Origin: Meconema thalassinum | Lineage: Eukaryota; Arthropoda; Insecta; Orthoptera; Tettigoniidae | NCBI GenBank assembly: GCA_946902985.2 | Contig: OX336390.1 | Span: 526,336,861 to 526,400,860 of the forward strand | DNA length: 64,000 bases | Direction: 5' to 3' | Translations under genes and position numbers: made by a program | Part shown: positions 10,306 through 19,163 of the stretch, in pieces | How the letters are laid out: every line of letters starts with the position of its first letter | Position numbering within the stretch: the first letter of the stretch is position 1 | Notes under the pieces: model-generated | The model's input: the letters and a program-made list of their open reading frames with translations, nothing else | The model's database searches: none | Told to the model about the DNA's origin: nothing

Positions 10306-10938
10306 TTCAATTGCACTGCACAACAAAACGTCACACACCTACAACACAAACACACCTTAAAAGTCCTATAGTTGGCGGGTAGCTGAGTGAACGATCAGAG
10401 GTCAGAGCTGTCAACACTTCAAATAAAGATAAACTCGACACAAACCACATGGCGCTGAGGGGATTACCCCGTTTCTTTTCTCAGACTGACGCAATACTCA
10501 CGTGCACGTGAAGAAATCAGTGACGCAAACCGTACACACAAATGCTTCGTCGAGAAAAATTAAATCAGCTGCGTAGATAAGAAACGGGTAATGAAAACAG
10601 ATGAGCACTGCAGAACTTCATTAAATGGGTTAGTCCAAGAATGTTAACGCTGACATGTTTAGAAATACAGATAATAAAACATAACTTTAAAATGAGCATT
10701 TAACCATATTCAATAAAAAAAATGACCTATAAACGTATAACACCTGAAAATTGACCTAAAATTCCCCTAAATGTTAGAAAATGACTTTATTCTGCAAAAT
10801 GTAGGAAAAATGCATTTTTATGACTTTTAAAAACCCCATATATCTAACATATTTATTGTAGAATACACTTAATTACCACTAAACATCGTCTCCGTGTACT
10901 CAGAAAAAAGATGACTTTTCATCAAAATCCGGGCCCTA

Positions 10939-10946
10939 CTAATAAC
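10939..10946 (+). repeat. hAT target-site duplication, right copy
   Basis: This is the second CTAATAAC copy, matching 8246-8253 exactly. Confidence 0.9.
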
Positions 10947-11116
10947 TTAGCGCCACTTGCTCTGCACGGAGAATATGAATATGCAAGCGAAATCAAAACA
11001 TGAACAATATTGTGACTGTGGGAATCCTGCAGACTCAACTTTCCTTGGTCTGTCTCCTCTATATTCCCTACAATTATTTGTTTATTTATTCATTTATTTA
11101 TTTATTTATTCATTTA

Positions 11117-11535
11117 TTTCCATCTATGAAGATTGCGTTCCGTACTTTCGGGAGAAATACGGAGATAGGTACAGGAATCACATCTTCGATGTGCGAGGAA
11201 TGCTGTTTGGTGCCAGGGACACAATTTATCGAGAAGTTGTGGAACTGTTCCAGAAGCTTGGCATAGAGAGGAATAACCTTTTCACTCTTGCTGAGGGTAT
11301 CATTGCTGTCTCTGTGGCCATATTGCAGCACCATATTTACAAGAGTGCCAACACCTGACATTAATTTTCTGATAAGAAAATACCACTGGATTTTAAATTG
11401 TAAAAAGAATGTTTAATGAATTGTCCTAACAAGGATTGAAGGATATGCTGTGCCTTAAGGCATCTTGGGGAACCCAAGCAGCTCCAGTTTGTTTTATTTC
11501 TTTGTGAATAAAACTCTGTTAAGTAAGTTTATTTA

Positions 11536-11571
<36 letters not shown>
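11117..11571 (+). pseudogene. LINE 3' end: RT C-terminal tail plus 3' UTR
   Basis: Downstream of an ATTT microsatellite (11078-11116) one frame reads FREKYGDRYRNHIFDVRGML, then FGARDTIYREVVELFQKLGI, ending near HHIYKSANT at 11358. A block with a small-residue hydrophobic turn, then GARxTI, FxxKLGI and a hydrophobic helix resembles the extreme C-terminus of R2/R1-type LINE reverse transcriptases, where a similar GTRGAIP/LGI pattern occurs. That link is from memory of the family and is moderate. The following ~170 bp contain AATAAA near 11508 and end in TTA repeats (11528-11571), consistent with a LINE 3' UTR and tail. Confidence 0.5.
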
Positions 11572-11573
<2 letters not shown>

Positions 11574-12389
11574 ATCATTTTTGCCCTTATGGACAGTGTT
11601 TGAACTTAAATATCTCATGGTGATACAATTTTCACTTCTCTCCCTTCTTCCTCTTCTCTTCCCAAAATCTCTTCATCCTTTGACTGTGCTCCTGTTTCTG
11701 TTGTTCTGTCCACAATGTTCTTGTCTTCATCTTTTTTTTTTTTTTTACATTTTGCATTCTTGTTTTTGTTTCTGAATTCTCCTCTGTCTCCAATCATTTT
11801 CCTGTCGATCCCCACCTGCCCTAAGTCTTCCTCTATTTCATGATACCAATTATTTATTTACTTATGTGTTCACTTATTTATGTTGTAAACATTACAAGAA
11901 GTTCCAAACAAGCAAGCAAGCAAGCGGCTTGCTCAAACTGGGACTGTGAGCTCACCTGCTCAGCAGTGGTGTAAATCATACATGAGCGCCCATCTCTTGT
12001 GGAGTTGTCATACTGAGAGTACATGCCTATCATCACTCGCATGGTATAGTATTTTAAGGCTGCCCCATAGGGCGAGGGAGCCCGATAACGGCCCTGTGCT
12101 CAGCTCCGAGTTGTCCCCACTACCTTCCAGCCCCGTTTCACCCCATAAATTAGCTTGCTCTGCTGCGTATCCACTGGGAGAGCTCGTCTCTATTGAACTG
12201 GACAGCAATATTGCTCACTCACTGATGAGCAGCACTGAGCCGGTCAGCGGGCAGTTGAGATGGAGAGCCATGTTTTAAGAGGGGATTGAGTTCTTTGAGA
12301 ATAACTATAAACACTGGACATTTTAAAAAACAGTTTTATATTGATATGTATGGTGTGTGAACTAATATTTATTTCCCTTTCTCGTCCAC
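11572..12389. other. No recognisable gene; poly-T and short repeats
   Basis: Contains T runs (11733-11746), a short AAGC repeat (11912-11926) and an open frame at 11946-12278 (110 codons) without a recognisable motif. Open frames on both strands here look compositional. Confidence 0.5.
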
Positions 12390-12394
12390 TATGA

Positions 12395-12655
12395 TTCTAT
12401 TTTAATGGAGTAAGGGTGATGATGACGATCGTGTGGCCTCCGGAGAGGCCAAGTGCAGGTCTTTCTAGTTGACGCCCGTGGGCGACCTGCACGTCGTAAT
12501 GAGGATGAAGTGATGATGAGGACGGCATACACACCCAGTCCCCGATCCACGTGAATTAACCTCAGGAGATTAAAATCCCTGATGGACTGGCCGGGAATCG
12601 AACCCGGGACACGCCGGGTCAAAGCCTAGCGCGCTAACCATTTAGCCACGGAGCC
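12395..12655 (-). mobile_element. tRNA-headed SINE, minus strand
   Basis: Read on the minus strand from about 12655, the head is CCGGCTCCGTGGCTAAATGG (A box), then CGGGTTCGATTCCCGGCC (B box). A body with GGGATTTTAATCTCCTGAGG and a 3' module with CAGGTCGCCCACGGGCGTC and AAAGACCTGCACTTGG follow. The 3' module matches that of the SINE at 9921-10247, while head and body differ. Target duplications are not clear. Confidence 0.85.
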
Positions 12656-12659
12656 GGAC

Positions 12660-13613
12660 AGGGTCATCATGACAGCTAGTGCAGTAAAACACCATCAATC
12701 CTGCTAGGTTTTCACCCAGGTGTTCTAGATTAGGCTCATCAGCAGACGTTTGGTAGACCATGCCTGGTCCACACTGAAATAGCAAACTGTGTGCTAAATC
12801 CAAAACTTGAAGCTTGGCTAAAGATGCCAAGAGCTCTCCTAGCACTATTGGCAACTCACATTATCAGCAGAGGGGCAGCGGTCATCTCAGTATGGACGCT
12901 ATAACAAGACTAGGAAGAATTCTGTTCATACCACTGACGTTTGGAACTGCTCCACTCGTATGGGTAAAAATTGTGATTTGTGGGAAAACTCTTACTGATA
13001 TACGTGAAATGGGTACACACAATCACAAATTAAGTTAGTTCAGTGTTGATAAATGTCTAACTATTATTAATAATATAATTTATTGCAACCAATGGTCATA
13101 TAAGCAAATTTGAATACAACAGATTACAAGATTCACTACAAAGTCTTGTCAAACAGCAGTCTCTCTTTAGACACTCCAAGGCGTTGTACCGATCGCAGAA
13201 TCTGCTACACCATCGACACGCTCAGTTAATGTTCGGTTCGTGAAAATGGAGTGTAGCACAAGCCTTATGATGAAATCTATGGACCGCTGACGTACTGGTT
13301 GGCTATGTATGTCATCATCCAAAAACCTTTTTCTAGAAACGTATATATCACGCATAATTAGGCTACTGTATATGTACAGTCGCTCAAGCAAATAACAGGC
13401 CCACACAGGGCCGTGGAGTAGGCTAAGAGATTGAGGCCAGGGGCCAAATATTTTCAGCCCTTCCTCTCCCCATCCCGCTTCTCTTGGTGTATCTCTTTAA
13501 ATTCAAGGAACGTTTAAAGCCCACAAATATGTGTGGAATTTTTCTACAATAAAAACTAATCGAAAATTTGTTTCTTAAAGGGGCTGTGTTCACTAAATTC
13601 CTCACCTCAAATA
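12660..13613. other. No recognisable gene
   Basis: An open frame at 12642-12854 on the minus strand has no family motif. A CTGATGAGCC word on the minus strand near 12735 resembles the motif discussed at 31560-31870. Nothing else is assignable. Confidence 0.45.
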
Positions 13614-13631
13614 TTTAATTCTTGCTCTATA

Positions 13632-13836
13632 AACTTTCTTCGGCTTTTCCCAATGTTTGGGGTCACCGGACCCAACCAGGCTCATTTTGGTTTTGGCCGG
13701 GGATTTAAGGCGGGATGCCCTTCCTGACGCCACGTGATTTTTCAGGCGAAAATTCCACCCGCTGTCACCGGGATTCGAACCCCGGCCGTCCGGGTGAAAG
13801 ACGAGCAGCTAAGCCACTGCGCCATCACGCTCCCCG
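13632..13836 (-). mobile_element. Short tRNA-headed SINE with 18-bp target duplication
   Basis: On the minus strand the head reads GATGGCGCAGTGGCTTAGCT, then GGGGTTCGAATCCCGG. A body containing GGCGTCAGGAAGGGCATCCC and a short tail follow. The exact 18-bp duplication TTTAATTCTTGCTCTATA flanks it at 13614-13631 and 13837-13854. Confidence 0.93.
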
Positions 13837-13917
13837 TTTAATTCTTGCTCTATATTTTCTGCAATATATGTTTAGACTACTACTTCACTTACATATTTGG
13901 ATAGTTGTCCCTCTGAA

Positions 13918-14253
13918 AAGAGAGCCTCCGTGGCTTAGGCGGCAGCACGCCGGCCTCTCACCGCTGGGTCCGTGGTTAAAATCCTGGTCACTCCATGTGA
14001 GATCTCTGCTGGATAAAACGGAGACAGACAGGTTTTTCTCCGGGTACTCCGGTTTTCCCTGTCAAAATTTCATTCCAGCAACACTCTCCATTGCCATTTC
14101 ATTTCATCTGTCATTCATTTAATCATTGCCCCAGAGGAGTGCGTCAGGCCTCGGCAGCCGGCACAGTTCATATCCTCGCCGCTAGATGGGGGCTTCATTC
14201 ATTCCATTCCTGACCCGGTCGGAGACTGGAAGCAGGCTGTGGATTTGTTTTTT
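13918..14253 (+). mobile_element. tRNA-headed SINE with 9-bp target duplication
   Basis: The head is GAGCCTCCGTGGCTTAGGCG, then a decayed B box GTGGTTAAAATCC. The body contains CTCCGGTTTTCCCTGTC and a distinctive 3' module with GCCTCGGCAGCCGGCAC and CTAGATGGGGGC. Duplications CCCTCTGAA lie at 13909-13917 and 14254-14262. Confidence 0.92.
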
Positions 14254-14271
14254 CCCTCTGAACAGGCCACT

Positions 14272-14775
14272 AGTCACCTCCGTAGCGTAGCGGTCAGCAT
14301 GGTTAGCTGCCGCCCGGAGGTCCTAGGTTCGATTCCCGGCTCTGCCACGAAATTTGAAAAGTGGTACGAGGACTGGAACGGGGTCTACTCAGCCTCGGGT
14401 GGCCCAAATGAGTAGAGGGGGTTCGATTCCCTCTTAGCCATCCTCGAAGTGGTTTTCCGTGGTTTCCCACTTCGTCTTCGGGCAAATGCCGGGATGGTAC
14501 CTTCTTCAAGGCCACGGCCGCCTCCTTCCCTCTTCCTTGTCTATCCATCCTAACCATCCCTTACTTTCCCTCATGAGGCCGCTGTTCGCTTTGCAGGTGA
14601 GGCCGCCTGGGCGAGGTGCCAATCCCACCTCACCAGTTGTATCCCTTCCGATTCGATGTTCCCAGCTCTAGGACACTGCCCGTAGAGGCGGTAGTGGTGA
14701 GTTCCCTCGCTGAGTCCGTGGGTTCCACCAACCTGGAGGGTAAACGACTAAATAAAAAACAAAAACAAACAAAAA
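14272..14775 (+). mobile_element. Long tRNA-headed SINE with 10-bp target duplication
   Basis: The head has GTAGCGTAGCGGTCAGCATG (A box), then TAGGTTCGATTCCCGGC (B box). The body has GGAACGGGGTCTACTCAGCC and a central domain with GGTTTTCCGTGGTTTCCCAC, CAAATGCCGGGATGGTACC and GGCCACGGCCGCC. The end is a CAAAAA-rich tail. ACAGGCCACT is duplicated at 14262-14271 and 14776-14785. The left duplication overlaps by one base the right duplication of the preceding SINE, so the two insertions are back to back. The copy at 29669-30142 is the same family. Confidence 0.93.
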
Positions 14776-14785
14776 ACAGGCCACT

Positions 14786-16362
14786 GATTTCAAAGGCAAA
14801 ATATGAATAACATTCTGGAATAGGTAATTGTTAATGGATGATAATGTTCAGACGTTTCAAAAAAAAATGGGTTAACATTTTTATAAAGATAATTTTAGCA
14901 TATCAATAAATGTAAATTACATATATTCAATAGTCTTCAAATTGAAATGAATATCTTCCAGGGGCTTATATTTTGTCTCACAAGGCAATAACACACTCAA
15001 GTAAACGAATATACGTTCCGCATTGTGCCCAGGCCATTCAGGATATCCGGGCCCCAAGAGCCCCGTCTGTCCCTCTTGTTAGGCCTGGACCCACATTGGG
15101 TAACTGTTTTGTCCACGTTCCACCGTCGGGTTTGCTCAACGATATTTACATCAGTGTGAGGGATTATTATAAGTACATACTGTATATTACGATCTTACTC
15201 TACTGATTTCTTTGAGTTTTCACTCTGGGCTCCAGAACTAAACAAGAAAGAAAGAAAGAAAGACTAGGCAGTTTCCAAGAGCACTGTACTGTAGTTAATG
15301 GAGCTGACACTCACGCGCACAGCCACAGCGAGACGTTCATTAACGCCTCTGGAGATCAAGCTCACACATAAAACGTGATATTTATGCAGGGCTTAACTTC
15401 AACGGACTGCGAATTACATGTTGGGATTAAAGTCGCGTTATTTTTTAGTTCAACATCTCTAAAGTTGATGTATTTAGATGGTTATTTCAAACAATCATTG
15501 GTTTGAAACACCAGCATCATTTATGAGCTACAAGCATTGCATACATATTAGCATTATACATTTAATTTATAATAATTATACATTCATTTTCATTAATTGT
15601 GTTGTTGTTGTTGTTTTCTTTGTTAAATCATTGTAAGAGGATTATTGCCATCGGTCCCGATAATTTACTGTATATTCTGTAGGTCTATGCCTAAATATTG
15701 TATGTCCTTTGTTGGAAACATTCCAGGACTGATGTCATAATGCTCAAATCGCGATGTTCCAAGACCTGAAGGCGATATCAATAATCCACCTGACATATGA
15801 TGTGAAAGTAAATGACCTTGGAAGTAAATCCGCGTTAAATCACGTGATTGTAGGTCTACGTACAACACACTAGTAAGATAGTTAGTGTTTGCTGTTTTAA
15901 GGGGTGGGTACAACACATTGTCTTGCTGATGTATTTAATTGGAGAAGCACCAGAGATGTGATTACACAGAAGTGGAGCAGAGAGTCAACATCAAGTTCTT
16001 CCGTATGTGATAACACATACGGAAGCATGGAATATGATACATCGTGTCTATGTCATTGTATAGAAGCCAGTTGAAAGGCACATGAGGGTCTAGGTTTACA
16101 GTAGAAGACGATCCAAGAACAGACCATGTCCCATGTTTCTTCGATATTTGATCTACCTAGGTTAAACTGGGAATTATGGTTTCAACACATTAAATAAAGC
16201 GTGTTGAATCGAGACTTTGATGTATATGGAGTCAAATTTTACTAAATAATGACTTATTAAGTTATTGCTGTATATATCAACTGCGATTAACGTCGAATCC
16301 TTGTTTAGTGAATGATTGTGGCAGATACTTATACACGGACTCGAATCAAAGTTTGTATTGAG
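14786..16362. other. No recognisable gene
   Basis: This long spacer contains an AAAG repeat (15245-15263), a GTT repeat (15600-15616) and, near 15895-15912, a GTTTTAAGGGGTGGGTAC word. That word is the inverted form of the CCCCTTAAAAC tail seen at 28566 and 59881. No coding motif is seen. Confidence 0.5.
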
Positions 16363-16402
<40 letters not shown>

Positions 16403-16431
16403 GTCCTTCTTTCTTTCTTTCTTTCTTTTCT
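16363..16431 (+). repeat. CTTT microsatellite
   Basis: About 17 CTTT units with one interruption (GTCC near 16402). Confidence 0.95.
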
Positions 16432-16446
16432 TTGTGTATTCTTTCA

Positions 16447-16973
16447 TTACAGGCGGCTTCGGTGGCGTAGTTGGTAGCATGCTGAGCTTCTATGCCCAAG
16501 ATCGCGGGTTCAAACCCGGCCGAAGCCGTCGGATTTTTTTAAAGCGTTAAAAATCCCTCAGTATGCCTTCCTTCGGAGGGGAAGTAAAGCTGGCGGTCCC
16601 ATGTCATAGGTTTATGGCATGTTAAAGAACCTTCCACTAATTACACCTGTGTGAAGCAAAATTGTATAGGTTAAGAATGTAAACAACGCTCTTAGGTTTC
16701 TACGTTCATTGCCAAGAGCCGACTGCGGTGGCGTCTAGTAGCTAAGTTCCGAACTAGGCCTAATAGTCGTTGATGGTGGCGTTTGGCGGCAAAAGTAGGA
16801 ACTATTTGAAAAATTCAAATTTGCAGTCCTTACTAGAATTAAAAAACAGAAACACACACTAACACAGTCATCACAATTAACACCGGTTATCAGACAGATT
16901 CTACACACACCCAAAGTACACGGGGCTACATGACCGCGTTGTCGCAGCCCCTAAACTATGGAACCAACCAACC
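16447..16973 (+). mobile_element. Full-length tRNA-headed SINE (GCCGAAGCC family)
   Basis: The head GGCTTCGGTGGCGTAGTTGG (A box) and GCGGGTTCAAACCCGGCCG (B box) folds like a tRNA acceptor-paired unit (GGCTTCGG with CCGAAGCC). The body has CTTCCTTCGGAGGGGAAGT and GTCCCATGTCATAGG. The 3' region ends GCAGCCCCTAAACTATGG with an ACCA tail. ATTCTTTCA is duplicated at 16438-16446 and 16974-16982. A second full-length copy lies at 39774-40302 on the opposite strand. Confidence 0.92.
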
Positions 16974-16982
16974 ATTCTTTCA

Positions 16983-17243
16983 GTCCTTCTTCCTTTCCTT
17001 CATTCATTCATTCATTCATTCATTCTTCCTTTCTTTCCTTCTTTCTTTCTTTCTTTCTTTTCTTTCTTTCTTTCTTTCTTTCTTTCTTTGTTTCTTTCTT
17101 TCCTTCTTTCTTTCTTTCTTTCTTTCTTTTCTTCTTTTCTTTCATTCATTCATTCATTCTTTCTTTCTTTCTTTCTTTCTTTCTTTTCTTCTTTTCTTTC
17201 ATTCATTCTTTCTTTCTTTCTTTTCTTCTTTTCTTTCATTCAT

Positions 17244-17283
<40 letters not shown>

Positions 17284-17435
17284 TTCTTCCTTTCTTTCCT
17301 TCTTTACTTCTTTTCTTTCTTTATTTTTTCCTTCTTTCTTTCCTTCATTCATTCATTTATTCTTACTTTCTTTCATTCTTTCTTTCTATCTACCTCTCTT
17401 TCTTTCTTTCTGACTTCCTTTCATTCCTTCGTTCT
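16983..17435 (+). repeat. CTTT/ATTC microsatellite block
   Basis: Alternating tracts of CTTT and CATT repeats. All three plus-strand frames stay open (Ser/Phe-rich), which is a result of the repeat and not a gene. Confidence 0.95.
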
Positions 17436-17439
17436 TCAA

Positions 17440-18259
17440 ATGAGAATCTGGTTTAAAATCCTGTATTCTTCTGACAGTTTCGCTGGCTTGGGGCTGATAA
17501 TGACGGATCCAGTGTTGCTCACTTTACGGAAGATGTTGGGTGCAGTGCAATGACACCCTCCCGTCACGCCAATTAACGCGGCTAATTAAGCCCAGGCTGT
17601 CCTACCTTACTCTCCTCTTGTGTGGGTTACTTTCGATGCAGCGCGGTCATTGCCCTCGCAGCACAAGTTCGGGAAGTAGCCGGTAGATCGCGCTATTCCT
17701 TTATCTCGTGTATCTCGTGAACATCTCTTCACATACTGTACTATGATTTTAAACTTGGACCATGAACTATATTCCCATCAGGCTACAAATGTAGATTATA
17801 AGTACGGTATGACCCGAGACATTCCACCTCTGAGGATAACTGAGTAGACAGCCCCGTGAACATAGGGGTGAAACCCGTGTTATATTCCCTTCAATAAAAG
17901 GGAAATCAAATTACGCATATTGTCGGAAAATTTTCTACTTTCGGAATGCAGTGTTTAGAAAATTATCAGACACCCTGTGAAAGTCTATCTTGTTTGCTGT
18001 AACAGTTGATTCTGTAGTTAACAACGAATATGGAAACATGTCTTCCTCCTTTCGTTCTCCAACTTACCACGTCAAAGTGTACGATTATTTGTCTGTTTCC
18101 TGTTGCCCAAGCCCTAATGCTCGCTTTAATGAGCTATCAACCAACAAATGCATGTCTTCATGTTCATTGCTTGTACAGTACTGTATTAATTCGTAGCAGA
18201 AATATGTAAATACAACACTGAATTAGGTAAGTATAATATACAGTATAATGCACTGCTCA
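17440..18259. other. No recognisable gene
   Basis: Unique-looking sequence. It might include the decayed 5' part of the LINE that follows, but no RT motif is readable. Confidence 0.45.
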
Positions 18260-18950
18260 GTTTGGAATACGGTAAAAACACCAAAGATAAAGCATTTGCT
18301 GATGACCTTATAATTGCAGTCAGGGCTGAAACTGAAATTGAATCAGAAAATATTGTGAATATGGAATTAAGGAAAGTTACTAAGTAGTCAGTAAAAAACA
18401 AACCCCGTTTTAATGAAAATAAGTCAAGAGTTATTCTAATATCAAGAAGAAGAAAGGCAAAGAAGACAATTGATAAATTTATGAATTACCTAGAAACGTC
18501 TTGCACAAGTAGATACGATGGAATATCAAGGAATAACTATAGACTCTCGCTTTAAGTTCAATGACCACATCAATAAAGTTATTGAAAAATGTATTAAATG
18601 AATAAGCGCATTATCAAAATCGGCTAGAATAGGATGGGTTCTAAAACACCAGGCTTTGGAAACAATATATAAAGGAGCAATACTGTATTACCAATGTTGT
18701 TATATGCAGCTCCGATCTGGATTGAATCCCTAGAAAAGAAATGTAATCTGATTAAATACGTGAGAGCGCAAAAACTTATTCTCTTGAGAATAGCAAAATC
18801 GTACCGCACTGTATCTCATGAGGCACTGTGCATTATTACAGGAATTACGCCTATAGATATAATGGCTAAAGAGATTGTTACTCTATACAAACTCAAGTCA
18901 GGAAAAACAACTATGAACTATGACAATGATCTCCCAGAAAATCATATGTG
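18260..18950 (+). pseudogene. Decayed R1/Jockey-like LINE: RT active site to C-terminus
   Basis: Pieces in shifting frames read KAFADDLIIAV (RT motif C, FADD), then GITIDSRFKFNDHINKV, LLYAAPIWIESL, RAQKLILLRIAKSYRTVSHE and ALCIITGITPIDIMAKE. The block where an FADD box is followed by a LGI-D-F-HI motif, then YAAPIW and AYRTVS-EAL-ITG-PID, is characteristic of R1/Jockey/I-group LINE polyproteins. Several in-frame stops (near 18386, 18554 and 18599) and frame changes make it inactive. The longest clean piece is 18694-18951. Confidence 0.75.
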
Positions 18951-18985
18951 ATGGCTCCATCCAGACAATTTTCCTGGTACCGTAG

Positions 18986-19163
18986 ACGCTCTCCGTCTCC
19001 GTATTGCATAACGCCATAGCCCAGGAGCAAACTCAGACTCAGTGCATATGCACTGAACAACATGATGACGTCATACGCTCTCCGTCTCCGTATCGCATAA
19101 CGCCATAGCCCAGGAGCAAACTCAGACTCAGTGCATATGCACTGAACAACATGATGACGTCAT
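18986..19163 (+). repeat. 89-bp direct tandem duplication with CRE-like palindromes
   Basis: Two adjacent copies (18986-19074 and 19075-19163) start ACGCTCTCCGTCTCCGTAT and end ATGATGACGTCAT. They differ by a single T/C change. Each copy contains the palindromes GTGCATATGCAC and ATGACGTCAT; the latter includes the 8-bp TGACGTCA cyclic-AMP-response-type core. Confidence 0.93.

Larger units (their letters stand above)
8254..10938 (-). mobile_element. Complete hAT DNA transposon
   Basis: The left end is TAGGGTCCGGATGTTGATGA. The right end read inverted is TAGGGCCCGGATTTTGATGA, so the terminal repeats agree over 18 of 20 bases. Perfect 8-bp duplications flank both ends. Subterminal regions contain many copies of a short AAATGACCT-like motif (8280-8330 and 10720-10800), the usual arrangement of transposase-binding repeats in hAT elements. 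The 2,685-bp copy includes a later 335-bp SINE insertion (with its duplication), so the original length was about 2.35 kb. The transposase gene on the minus strand is inactive. Confidence 0.93.

Noticed and set aside
11946..12278. 110-codon open frame as a gene
   Set aside because: No domain, an overlapping antisense frame, and no splice or start context that I can support.
12720..12750. CTGATGAGCC...GGGTGAAAAC on the minus strand as a ribozyme
   Set aside because: Stem II does not pair fully and no stem III or cleavage triplet fits; only the short word matches the 31560 family.
16930..17553. Ser/Phe-rich open frames
   Set aside because: Translations of CTTT/ATTC microsatellite; all three plus frames are open in parallel.
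18290..18315. CTGATGA near 18298 as a third hammerhead core
   Set aside because: It encodes the FADD box of a LINE reverse transcriptase and lacks GAAA with a complementary stem II.
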